DNA of 30,276 nucleotides. Source: Fibrobacter sp. UBA4373. Lineage in GTDB: Bacteria > Fibrobacterota > Fibrobacteria > Fibrobacterales > Fibrobacteraceae. Positions 23,956-30,276 of the stretch are shown piece by piece. A model generated the notes under the pieces. It did not search any database. It was not told where the DNA came from and saw only the letters and a program-made list of their open reading frames with translations. The first letter of the stretch is position 1; every line of letters starts with the position of its first letter. The position numbers and the translations under genes are program-made. The DNA is taken from positions 1-30,276 of the forward strand of contig DGSB01000059.1 in the NCBI GenBank assembly GCA_002390045.1, read 5' to 3'.

Positions 23956-23973
23956 TATAATAGATTAATCACT
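23956..23973 (+). promoter_or_regulatory. Candidate promoter with TATAAT and TAGATT boxes
   Basis: TTATAATAGATTAATCACTATG: a consensus TATAAT (23956-23961) overlaps TAGATT (23961-23966). From TATAAT the 5' leader would be about five bases; from TAGATT the spacing to ATG 23974 is seven, as in the other starts of this window. No ribosome binding site. Confidence 0.45.
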
Positions 23974-24432
23974 ATGGAAGATTCTAGCGACTACGAATAC
24001 AAGCAAAGCAAGATTTTTCGCGACTTTGACAAAGCGTACGCAGAAGGCAAGCTGGATTATTTAAAACAGCTCTTTCTTCCGTATATCCTGGACAACATCG
24101 CCGATCTGTATGCATTCAAGCAAGAAAAGATGAAGCAATTCCTCGAAGCGCTGAACATGCATCAGCTGATGAAGCTCTATCTCTATTACAAGCAAATGCC
24201 GCTCGACATGCGCCGTTATATGGAAGGCCAAAGCCAATCCATCAAGGAAGCGATTGCCGATACGACCAAAGAGCGCCAAGTCGCCGTTTCCGATTGGATC
24301 AAACAGCATGCCGCCCGCCATCGCGACGTGACGATCAAGACCCAATGCCTGTTTTTTGAAAAAATCGCAGACCAGGTGATTCCGCCAATCGAAAAAGCTC
24401 TCGCCGAATACGAAGCGTCCCTCAAATCGTAA
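23974..24432 (+). CDS. Uncharacterised small helical protein
   Basis: 152 residues, not recognised. It has no signal peptide or membrane span and is rich in charged residues, Tyr and Met, with heptad-like helices (for example LDYLKQLFLPYILDNIADLYAFKQEKMKQFLEALNMHQLMKLYLYYKQMP). A likely cytoplasmic all-helical protein. It sits alone between the trhP-like gene and a terminator, with a candidate promoter of its own. Coding status is supported by an acceptable start, length, codon use like neighbours, and a terminator just after it. Confidence 0.75.
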   Translation: MEDSSDYEYKQSKIFRDFDKAYAEGKLDYLKQLFLPYILDNIADLYAFKQEKMKQFLEALNMHQLMKLYLYYKQMPLDMRRYMEGQSQSIKEAIADTTKERQVAVSDWIKQHAARHRDVTIKTQCLFFEKIADQVIPPIEKALAEYEASLKS

Positions 24433-24464
24433 TTTTCAATCATTTGGCAAACCGTTTTTGACGT

Positions 24465-24494
24465 GTTCTCGAAAGAGTTTCAAGAACCTTTTTT
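24465..24494 (+). terminator. Rho-independent terminator
   Basis: GTTCT (24465-24469) pairs with AGAAC (24483-24487), then after one C-A mismatch GAAA pairs with TTTC around a GAG loop. CTTTTTT follows (24488-24494). It lies 33 bases after the stop of the 152-residue protein and would separate it from the helicase gene. Confidence 0.7.
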
Positions 24495-24522
24495 GTTGGC
24501 GATGGCTAATTTTTGCTAGCTT
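24493..24522 (+). promoter_or_regulatory. Candidate helicase promoter
   Basis: TTGTTG (24493-24498), an 18-base spacer, and TAGCTT (24517-24522), nine bases before ATG 24532. The -10 fits the CTAnnTTTG pattern seen elsewhere in this window. It begins on the U-tract of the preceding terminator. Confidence 0.35.
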
Positions 24523-24531
24523 TGCTTCGCT

Positions 24532-25944
24532 ATGAGTGAAGAAATCAAACCGGTCAATCCGTTTTTAAATCCAATTCACATTGTGGAACCCGAAAATAAA
24601 CTTCCGGATTACACATTCAACGATTTACCAGCCGACCTGAAGGCTACCCTCGAAAGCCATGGTTGGACAGACCTGATGCCTGTACAGCGCAAGACCATGC
24701 CGTACATGCTCGCCGCTCGCGATATGCTCGTCCAATCCAAAACCGGTTCGGGCAAAACCGGAGCGTTCGTTCTTCCGCTCATCCAGGTGATTGTCCGCGA
24801 GCATAAATTTCCGCAAGCCCTGATCCTTGTCCCGACCCGCGAACTCGCTCAGCAGGTTGAAGAAGAAATCGAAAAGCTCGCCGCAGGCACTGGCATTAAA
24901 TCCGTCGCTATTTTCGGTGGCGTCGGCTACGAACCGCAGCTTCGCGCACTCCGCGAAGGCGTTCACATCATCGTCGCGACCCCGGGTCGCCTTCTCGACC
25001 ATGCTCAGCGCGGAAACGTCGATTTTCTCTCGATCCGCGACCTCATCATGGACGAAGCCGACGAAATGCTTTCCATGGGCTTCTACCCCGACATGCAGCG
25101 CATCCGCCGCTACCTGCCGAAGGATATCGCCTGCACCATGTTCAGTGCAACGATTCCGCAAACGGTGAAGAGCCTCGCTCGTGAATTCCAGCGCAAAAAC
25201 GCAGGGTTCCTTTCTTTGAGCTACGACAAGGTCATCGCGAACAATCTGGAACATCGCTACTACATGTGCGACGTGATGGATAAGGACAAGATGACGATCA
25301 AGGTTCTCGAATGGGAAAATCCGGACAGCTGCATGATCTTCTGCAACATGAAGCGCGACGTGAGCTACCTCGAACAGGTTCTTTCGAACTACGGATTCCG
25401 GGTCGGAGCCCTTTCCGGCGACATTTCCCAGAAACAGCGTGAAGAAACCCTCGCCGCTTTCCGCAACAAGAAATTGAGCATCTTGATTTGCACCGACGTT
25501 GCGGCACGAGGCATCGACGTTACCCACGTCACCCACGTGATTATTTACGATCATCCCGACGATCATGAAGTTTACGTGCACCGCAGCGGACGTACCGCCC
25601 GTGCCGGTCGCAGTGGCGTCGCCATTTCGCTCATCACGCCTGTGGAAGAAATCGAAATTCAAAAGACCGCAGTCGATTTCGGCATCCAGTTCATCAAAAT
25701 GCCTGCGATTACGGAAGAGGATCTGGCAAACCGAATCCGCCAGCGCACGGCAGCAGAACTCGACCGCGAAAAGCGCGTACTCGGTCAAATGAAAAAAGAA
25801 CGTCTTCGCCGATTCCTGCCGCTTGTAGACGAACTTTCGTCCAATCCAGAAGACAAGGAAGTTCTCGCCTATCTTCTCGACAAATTCTATTGGAAGGAAT
25901 ACGAAAAGAACGAAGCACAGCGAGAACACGAAGGAACTAAGTAA
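24532..25944 (+). CDS. DEAD-box ATP-dependent RNA helicase
   Basis: 470 residues. Motifs in order: Phe29 and Q52 (Q-motif region FNDLPADL...PVQRKTMP); motif I SKTGSGKT (69-76); Ia PTRELAQQ (101-108); GG and TPGR; motif II DEAD (174-177); motif III SAT (205-207); the second RecA domain with FCNMKRDV; ARGID; and motif VI HRSGRTARAG (350-359). The C-terminal ~80 residues form a charged extension (KRVLGQMKKERLRRFLPLVDEL) instead of the RNA-binding tail of DbpA or the long CsdA tail. It unwinds RNA in ribosome assembly or mRNA decay; the specific paralogue cannot be named. The stop overlaps the map ATG by one base. Confidence 0.96.
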   Translation: MSEEIKPVNPFLNPIHIVEPENKLPDYTFNDLPADLKATLESHGWTDLMPVQRKTMPYMLAARDMLVQSKTGSGKTGAFVLPLIQVIVREHKFPQALILVPTRELAQQVEEEIEKLAAGTGIKSVAIFGGVGYEPQLRALREGVHIIVATPGRLLDHAQRGNVDFLSIRDLIMDEADEMLSMGFYPDMQRIRRYLPKDIACTMFSATIPQTVKSLAREFQRKNAGFLSLSYDKVIANNLEHRYYMCDVMDKDKMTIKVLEWENPDSCMIFCNMKRDVSYLEQVLSNYGFRVGALSGDISQKQREETLAAFRNKKLSILICTDVAARGIDVTHVTHVIIYDHPDDHEVYVHRSGRTARAGRSGVAISLITPVEEIEIQKTAVDFGIQFIKMPAITEEDLANRIRQRTAAELDREKRVLGQMKKERLRRFLPLVDELSSNPEDKEVLAYLLDKFYWKEYEKNEAQREHEGTK

Positions 25945-26705
25945 TGTCCAAGATTAAAATCAAAACAAAAAAAGAAATTGAACTGATCCGTTCCGCAGGC
26001 GCCCTCGCCGCAGAAACTCTTGTCCGCGCAGGTGAAATGTGCAAGCCGGGCGTGAGCACTTTGGAAGTCGACGAATTTATCGCTGATTTTACAAACAAGC
26101 ACGGCGGAATTTCCGCAGACTTCGGTTATTACGGCTATCCGCGTTATTCTTGCATCAGCATTAACGAAGTGGTCTGCCACGGCATTCCGAGCAAGGATAC
26201 GATCCTCAAGGACGGCGATATCGTGAACATCGATATCACCACAATCCTCTCCGGCTACCACGGCGACTGCTCCGCCATGTTCTGCGTCGGCAACGTCAGC
26301 GAACAAGCCAAGGATCTCGTCAAGGTGACCAAAGAATGCATGGAAGAAGGCATCCGTGCAGCCGCCATGCCGAAGGCCCGTTTTTCCGATATCGGCTGCG
26401 CCATTCAGCCTTATGCCGAAGATCACGGCTACACGGTCGTCCGCGATTACTGCGGTCATGGCATTGGCCGCGGCTTCCATGAAGAACCGAACGTTCTCCA
26501 CTACGCCAACCGCGAAATCAACAACATGATCGAAATCGGCAACGTGTTCACCATCGAACCGATGATCAACTTCGGCAAAGCCGACATCAAAACTCTGAAA
26601 GACGGTTGGACCGTTGTGACCGCAGACGGAAGCCTTTCCGCGCAGTGGGAACACACCATGGTCAAGACCAAAGACGGCATCGACATTCTGACGCTCCCGA
26701 GGTAA
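25944..26705 (+). CDS. map: Methionine aminopeptidase, type I
   Basis: 253 residues, a usual length for bacterial type Ia enzymes without an N-terminal extension. It removes the initiator Met from nascent proteins. The pita-bread fold with the metal ligands is clear: KTKKEIELIRSAG start; DIVNIDITTILSGYHGDCSAMF (two Asp ligands); YCGHGIGRGFHEEPNVLHY (His ligand and the substrate-contacting His); FTIEPMI (Glu); and WEHTMVKT (the last Glu ligand). The start overlaps the helicase stop (TAATG), so the two are translated from one mRNA. Confidence 0.97.
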   Translation: MSKIKIKTKKEIELIRSAGALAAETLVRAGEMCKPGVSTLEVDEFIADFTNKHGGISADFGYYGYPRYSCISINEVVCHGIPSKDTILKDGDIVNIDITTILSGYHGDCSAMFCVGNVSEQAKDLVKVTKECMEEGIRAAAMPKARFSDIGCAIQPYAEDHGYTVVRDYCGHGIGRGFHEEPNVLHYANREINNMIEIGNVFTIEPMINFGKADIKTLKDGWTVVTADGSLSAQWEHTMVKTKDGIDILTLPR

Positions 26706-26707
26706 TT

Positions 26708-27043
26708 GTGCTCGGCGGCGCAAGAGACACCGTTATCAAAAAAGTTCTACAGGATCATCCCGTAGTCAAAAGGCTCGGGACGATCCATGAACTTTCTTTA
26801 AATACAAATGAACATATCTGCGAGCTCAATATCGGGCTTGTGGGGGAACCCTATCCGATCCGTTTTTCCGCAGAATATGAAATCACAAAGACCTCCGACG
26901 GAGCCGATTTTCGCATTTCCAAAATTCATTGCGAAAAGCCGTGGATCGAAGAAATCCTGAAAATGATCTTTGAAGCGAAGGGAAATTCGATTCACTTCCC
27001 CATTACCGGTCTTGCCGCAAAGCTCGTTTTGACATTCTTATAA
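26708..27043 (+). CDS. Uncharacterised small protein downstream of map
   Basis: 111 residues from GTG 26708, two bases after the map stop. GAGG five bases upstream (inside the end of map) decides this start; the open frame runs on upstream only because it overlaps map. There is no signal peptide. Sequence highlights: LGGARDTVIKKVLQDHPVVKRLGTIHELSLN, a strand-rich middle (ICELNIGLVGEPYPIRFSAEYEI), and a hydrophobic end (FPITGLAAKLVLTFL). I do not recognise a family. Position makes it the third gene of the helicase-map operon. Confidence 0.7.
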   Translation: MLGGARDTVIKKVLQDHPVVKRLGTIHELSLNTNEHICELNIGLVGEPYPIRFSAEYEITKTSDGADFRISKIHCEKPWIEEILKMIFEAKGNSIHFPITGLAAKLVLTFL

Positions 27044-27095
27044 CAGGCGAGAAGAATCCATCCAGGCAAACTTTTTATAGTTTAAAACATAGCCT

Positions 27096-27620
27096 ATGAA
27101 TTTTCACATCAAGCTGCAAGACTATTTTTCGGAAGTCCCGAACTCGGAGCTTTCCCCGCTCGACAACCCGGACGAAAAGATCAAGCGTCTGACCGAAGCC
27201 GCCGCCCTCAAAGCCGCTGTCGTCAGCGCGACCCTTTCTGCGCCCGGCGGAATCGTGGGGATCATCTCTTCCCTGCCGGATCTCGCGGCCATTTGGCGAA
27301 TTCAGGCGCAGCTCGTCGCCGATATCGCAGCCGTCTACGGAAAGCTCGGCTATTTGACCAAGCAGTCCCTCGTCTGGTGCCTTTGCAAGCAATCCGGATT
27401 TCAAATCGCGAGGGATGTCGCTGTCCGCGCCGGAACTCACATGCTGCTCAAAAAAGCTCCTCTTAAAACATTGAGCCGTGCACTGCCTGTCCTCGGAGCC
27501 GTCAGCAGCGGAGCCTATGCCGCATTCGATACCTACGGAGTTTCCAAAATCGCCAAGGCGTATTTCGGGAGCATCCAAAGCGGAGAAAATTCGCAAATTT
27601 CAACAGATTTACCTCAATAA
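27096..27620 (+). CDS. EcsC family-like protein
   Basis: 174 residues, shorter than Bacillus EcsC (~236). Ala/Gly-rich helices dominate: ALKAAVVSATLSAPGGIVGIISSLPDLAAIWRIQAQLVADIAAVYG, then ALPVLGAVSSGAYAAFDTYGVSKIAKAYF, which is the typical EcsC-domain end. The hydrophobic helices could associate with membrane. The biochemical function of EcsC proteins is not known. TATAGT 14 bases before the ATG may be a -10, and there is no clear Shine-Dalgarno sequence. fusA follows after 99 bases with its own promoter. Confidence 0.75.
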   Translation: MNFHIKLQDYFSEVPNSELSPLDNPDEKIKRLTEAAALKAAVVSATLSAPGGIVGIISSLPDLAAIWRIQAQLVADIAAVYGKLGYLTKQSLVWCLCKQSGFQIARDVAVRAGTHMLLKKAPLKTLSRALPVLGAVSSGAYAAFDTYGVSKIAKAYFGSIQSGENSQISTDLPQ

Positions 27621-27653
27621 GGGTTCGTTTCAAGCTCCCTTTTAAATAAAGCC

Positions 27654-27682
27654 TTGAGCCAAGTCCAAAATTTTTCTATTTT
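27654..27682 (+). promoter_or_regulatory. fusA promoter
   Basis: TTGAGC (27654-27659), exactly 17 bases, then TATTTT (27677-27682). This gives a leader of about 30 bases before ATG 27720, with CGGAAA about nine bases ahead as a weak ribosome binding site. It is the best sigma-70-like promoter on the plus strand of the window. Confidence 0.65.
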
Positions 27683-27719
27683 GGGCGCCAGTTTTATCAA
27701 ACTTTTCACGGAAACAACA

Positions 27720-29852
27720 ATGAAAGATATCCAATACCATAGAAACATCGGTATCTCTGCCCACATTGACTCGGGTAAGACTACCCTCACCGAACGTATC
27801 CTCTATTTCACAAAGCGTATTCACGCGATCCACGAAGTTCGTGGTAAAGACGGCGTCGGCGCTACGATGGACTCCATGGAACTCGAACGCGAACGCGGCA
27901 TCACGATTCAGTCTGCTGCTACCTTCGCAAACTGGACTCATTCCATTACCGGTGAAAAGGACACCATCAACATTATCGATACACCGGGGCACGTGGACTT
28001 CACGATTGAAGTGGAACGCTCCCTCCGCGTGTTGGACGGTGCAATCCTCGTTTTGACCGGCGTGGAAGGCGTTCAGTCCCAGTCTATTACTGTTGACCGT
28101 CAGATGAAGCGCTACCATGTTCCGCGCATCGTGTTCGTCAACAAGTGCGACCGTTCCGGTGCAAACCCGCTCCGCGTCGCTGTGATGCTCAAGGAAAAGC
28201 TCAATCACAAGCCGATCGTCATGCAGATTCCTATCGGCCTCGAAGACCAACTGAAGGGTGTGGTCGACCTCGTCGAAATGAAGGCTTACTACTTCGAAGG
28301 CGCAAACGGTGACAACGTCCGTATCACCGACATCCCGGAAGAACTCAAGGATCAGGCTCAGGAATACCGCGAAAAGCTCGTTGACTGCTGCGCTGACTAC
28401 AACGACCAGATCATGGAACTTGCTATGGAAGGCAAGTACGGTGTTGATGAAATCGACAAGGATCTCATCAAAAAGACCATTCGCGAACAGACGATCTCCC
28501 TCGAACTCACCCCGGTCTTCATGGGCTCCGCTCACAAGAACATCGGTGTTCAGAAGCTCCTCGACGGCGTTATCGACTACCTCCCGAATCCGACCGAAGT
28601 CGAAAACAAGGCTCTCGATATCGACAACAACGAACAGGAAGTTGTCCTCAAGAGCGAAGACAACGCTCCGCTCGTTTGCTACGCGTTCAAGCTCGTCAAC
28701 GACCGCTATGGCCAGTTGACCTACATCCGCGTTTATCAGGGTACAATCAAGAAGGGCGATTCCATTGTCAACATGGCAACCGGCAAGAAGGTTGGCGTTG
28801 GCCGTCTCGTCCGTATGCACGCTGACGAAATGGTGGACATTACCGAAGCCGGCGCAGGCGACATCGTCGCTCTGTTCGGTATCGATTGCGCATCCGGTAC
28901 GACCTTTACCGATGGCAAGAACAAGTACAACATGACTTCTATGCACGTCCCGAATCCGGTGATCGAACTCGTGATCGAAGCGAAGAACCGTGACGAACTC
29001 GACAACATGTCCAAGGCTCTCAACCGCTTCACGAAAGAAGACCCGACGTTCCAGGTCGAAGTCGACAAGGAATCCGGTCAGACGATCATCAAGGGTATGG
29101 GTGAACTTCACCTCGACGTTTACATCGAACGCATGCGTCGTGAATACCACGTTGACGTCCAGACGGGTGCTCCGCAGGTGGCTTACCGTGAAACCATCAC
29201 TCGCCCTGCTAAGTTCGAATACACGCACAAGAAGCAGACCGGTGGTTCGGGTCAGTTCGCTAAGATCGTCGGTGAAATGCGTCCGATGGAAGTCGAAGGC
29301 GATGCAGAAAATACGTACAAGTTTGTGAACTCCGTCGTGGGTGGCCGTATTCCTAAGGAATACATCCCGTCCTGCGACAAGGGTTTCCAGAGCTGCATGG
29401 AAGCCGGTTCCCTCATCGGATTCCCGGTTGTCGGCATCGAAATGGAAGTCACGGATGGTGCATACCACGAAGTCGACTCCTCTGATATGGCGTTCCAGAT
29501 CTGCGCCCGTATGGCATTCCGTCAGGCTTTCGAAAAGGCTGGCGCTCAGATCCTCGAACCGATCATGAAGGTCGAAATCACGACCCCGACCGAATTCCAG
29601 GGTAACGTTGTGGGTAACATCTCCCAGCGTCGCGGTAACATCGCCGGCACCTCGGAAGAACGTGGCGAAACCACGATCGAAGCAGAAGTCCCGCTTTCCG
29701 AAATGTTCGGTTACGCAACGGACCTCCGCTCCATGACCCAGGGTAAGGCTGAATTCACCATGGAATTCAAGAAGTACGCTCCGGTTCCGCGCAACATCCA
29801 GGACGAACTCATCAAGAAGTACGGCGACAAGGCTAAGGCCGGTCAGCGCTAA
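27720..29852 (+). CDS. fusA: Translation elongation factor G, mitochondrial/spirochaete-like EF-G1 type
   Basis: 710 residues from ATG 27720; the in-frame ATG at 27654 falls within the -35 box and is rejected. GTPase domain: AHIDSGKT (14-21), RGITI (59-63), DTPGH, NKCD, and GSAHKNIG. Domains II-V follow, with QTGAPQVAYRETITRP and GSGQFAKI of domain IV and GEMRPMEVE. EF-G moves tRNAs and mRNA through the ribosome after peptide bond formation. The switch region VRGKDGVGATMDSMELERER (40-59) follows the mtEFG1/spdEFG1 subfamily, not the E. coli type. Codon use is strongly biased, as expected for a highly expressed gene. A strong terminator follows. Confidence 0.97.
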   Translation: MKDIQYHRNIGISAHIDSGKTTLTERILYFTKRIHAIHEVRGKDGVGATMDSMELERERGITIQSAATFANWTHSITGEKDTINIIDTPGHVDFTIEVERSLRVLDGAILVLTGVEGVQSQSITVDRQMKRYHVPRIVFVNKCDRSGANPLRVAVMLKEKLNHKPIVMQIPIGLEDQLKGVVDLVEMKAYYFEGANGDNVRITDIPEELKDQAQEYREKLVDCCADYNDQIMELAMEGKYGVDEIDKDLIKKTIREQTISLELTPVFMGSAHKNIGVQKLLDGVIDYLPNPTEVENKALDIDNNEQEVVLKSEDNAPLVCYAFKLVNDRYGQLTYIRVYQGTIKKGDSIVNMATGKKVGVGRLVRMHADEMVDITEAGAGDIVALFGIDCASGTTFTDGKNKYNMTSMHVPNPVIELVIEAKNRDELDNMSKALNRFTKEDPTFQVEVDKESGQTIIKGMGELHLDVYIERMRREYHVDVQTGAPQVAYRETITRPAKFEYTHKKQTGGSGQFAKIVGEMRPMEVEGDAENTYKFVNSVVGGRIPKEYIPSCDKGFQSCMEAGSLIGFPVVGIEMEVTDGAYHEVDSSDMAFQICARMAFRQAFEKAGAQILEPIMKVEITTPTEFQGNVVGNISQRRGNIAGTSEERGETTIEAEVPLSEMFGYATDLRSMTQGKAEFTMEFKKYAPVPRNIQDELIKKYGDKAKAGQR

Positions 29853-29870
29853 TCTTCTCGACGTTCAAGA

Positions 29871-29915
29871 GAATTCAAAAAGGCGAGCTCGCAAGAGCCC
29901 GCCTTTTGAATTTTT
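29871..29915 (+). terminator. fusA rho-independent terminator
   Basis: A long stem (left arm 29872-29890, right arm 29895-29912) around the GNRA loop GCAA has one A-C mismatch and one bulged A. The core GGCG-A-GCTC pairs with GAGC-C-CGCC, and the U-tract is TTTTGAATTTTT. It lies about 20 bases after the fusA stop. Confidence 0.85.
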
Positions 29916-29947
29916 ACAAGAGAGAAATCCGGAATTCATCCTTATCC

Positions 29948-29979
29948 AAAAAGGTAGCGCAGGACGTTCGCCCTGCGCT
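29948..29979 (-). terminator. Terminator-like hairpin of the minus-strand RNA
   Basis: On the minus strand AGCGCAGG (29979-29972) pairs perfectly with CCTGCGCT (29963-29956) around an eight-base loop, followed by ACC and TTTTT (29952-29948). The three-base offset before the U-tract is slightly long. Read on the plus strand the hairpin lacks a U-tract. Confidence 0.5.
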
Positions 29980-30086
29980 TAGGAGGATGATCAATGAAAT
30001 AGTCGGGTACGCGACCCGAGTGCCCTACCCTGCGGTTTGCTCCAGCATCCCTTCGCTAAACCAAGGCAATCGGGTCGCGCCCCTTT
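29948..30086 (-). ncRNA. Candidate structured small RNA, unknown family
   Basis: About 139 bases from a predicted start near 30086 to the U-tract at 29948. The RNA would begin AAAGGGGCGCG; CGCGACCCGA (30079-30070) pairs over ten bases with TCGGGTCGCG (30019-30010), enclosing TTGCC/GGGCA-type pairing and an inner GGTTT/AAACC stem (30062-30058 with 30038-30034). I tested it by eye against SRP RNA, 6S RNA, tmRNA, RNase P RNA and common riboswitch cores and found no match. An alternative is a dispersed intergenic repeat of this genus, in which case the promoter could be incidental. Confidence 0.45.
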
Positions 30087-30093
30087 ATTCATA

Positions 30094-30122
30094 AAACTAC
30101 AGCTTTCTTTTTTTCAAGTCAA
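30094..30122 (-). promoter_or_regulatory. Minus-strand promoter of candidate RNA
   Basis: TTGACT (30122-30117), a 17-base spacer, and TAGTTT (30099-30094). The -35 matches five of six consensus positions and the spacing is ideal. It lies directly downstream of the minus-strand terminator at 30124-30155. Confidence 0.55.
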
Positions 30123-30123
30123 G

Positions 30124-30155
30124 AAAAATCCGAGTGAGCAGTAGACCAACTCGGA
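30124..30155 (-). terminator. Second minus-strand terminator behind tRNA-Arg
   Basis: TCCGAGT (30155-30149) pairs with ACTCGGA (30135-30129) around a 13-base loop, directly followed by TTTTT (30128-30124). Confidence 0.6.
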
Positions 30156-30185
30156 ACATACACATTTGGAATTTCATTTTTTCAA

Positions 30186-30218
30186 AAAAAAGAGCCCTTC
30201 TTTTGAAGGACTCTTTTT
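30186..30218 (-). terminator. tRNA-Arg terminator
   Basis: On the minus strand AAAGAGTCCTTC pairs with GAAGGGCTCTTT (one G-T wobble) around AAAA, followed by a run of T. It begins two bases after the tRNA 3' end. The A/T flanks are symmetric, so it could also act on the plus strand. Confidence 0.75.
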
Positions 30219-30219
30219 A

Positions 30220-30276
<57 letters not shown>

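Larger units (their letters stand above)
29853..30219. other. Gene-poor region with multiple hairpins
   Basis: This 367-bp stretch between fusA and the tRNA has no convincing protein gene. It holds the fusA terminator, a candidate minus-strand RNA with its own promoter and terminator, and two minus-strand terminator hairpins behind the tRNA, each described separately. Confidence 0.7.

Noticed and set aside
24625..25929. 434-codon open frame antisense to the DEAD-box helicase, and 278 codons antisense to map (25887-26723)
   Set aside because: Both lie opposite well-supported genes, with compositions rich in His/Asp/Val repeats typical of antisense shadows.
27642..29468. 608-codon open frame antisense to fusA
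   Set aside because: fusA matches EF-G along its full length. The antisense frame results from strong codon bias, which removes codons whose complements are stops, and its translation has no family features or ribosome binding site.
29948..30086. Identification of the structured region as SRP RNA, 6S RNA, tmRNA or a known riboswitch
   Set aside because: The SRP domain IV core (GGAA-type loop with AGCAGCC), tmRNA tRNA-like ends, RNase P cores and the TPP, cobalamin, FMN and c-di-GMP cores were looked for by eye on both strands and not found.
29906..30094. 62-codon plus-strand open frame after fusA
   Set aside because: Its start lies in the fusA terminator U-tract and the frame runs through the hairpins; the region is better explained by RNA or repeat structure. 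It might be annotated in related genomes as a spurious hypothetical protein.

Overview
The window looks like chromosome of a Gram-negative, Fibrobacter-like bacterium (phylum Fibrobacterota). The evidence is three predicted outer-membrane beta-barrels, two lipoproteins, a capsule cluster with Wzx, Wzy and Wzi-type proteins, and a kinase-fold protein resembling the Fibrobacter paralogous family TIGR02172. The EF-G is of the mitochondrial/spirochaete-like type and the UDP-glucose dehydrogenase closely resembles the animal enzyme. No transposase, integrase, phage gene or CRISPR array was seen. The taxonomic call is inference from protein character, not from a search.

Layout. (1) 1-3358: surface genes, namely a MORN-variant repeat protein cut by the window start, a beta-barrel, a CotH-kinase-like lipoprotein, and a TagD-like cytidylyltransferase. 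(2) 3529-16933: a polysaccharide (capsule/O-antigen type) cluster in two convergent halves. The forward half holds a glycosyltransferase-like protein, the Wzx flippase, a TagB/TagF-type glycerophosphotransferase-like protein, a GT14-like and a GT2 glycosyltransferase, and a Wzy-like polymerase. The reverse half, read from 16933 downwards, holds UDP-glucose dehydrogenase, an Alg14/Alg13-like split transferase, a glycosyltransferase, a second TagF-like protein, a GT4 glycosyltransferase and a PL14-like polysaccharide lyase. The halves meet tail to tail with a 56-bp overlap of wzy and the lyase gene. (3) 17059-22646: two large Wzi-like barrels flank a (p)ppGpp-synthetase-like protein, an APH-fold kinase-like protein and a small lipoprotein. 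(4) 22640-29852: housekeeping genes (TrhP-like U32 protein, DEAD-box helicase, methionine aminopeptidase, EcsC-like protein, EF-G) with two unrecognised small proteins. (5) 29853-30276: a gene-poor stretch with several hairpins, a good minus-strand promoter, a candidate structured RNA, and a tRNA-Arg(UCU) cut by the window end.

How the genes fit together. Ugd supplies UDP-glucuronate. The glycosyltransferases and the two TagF-type enzymes would build a repeat unit that may carry phospho-alditol groups, with the TagD-like enzyme as a possible source of the CDP-activated donor. Wzx and Wzy would flip and polymerise it, the Wzi-like barrels could anchor it, and the lyase could trim or release it. 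The polymer's chemistry cannot be read from the sequence.

Most notable signals: (a) a recurrent TAnnTT -10-like box lies only 7-8 bases before the ATG of six genes, which suggests leaderless transcripts; (b) an apparently autonomous minus-strand structured RNA between fusA and the tRNA gene, with two mutually exclusive pairings; (c) teichoic-acid-type enzymes in a Gram-negative capsule locus.
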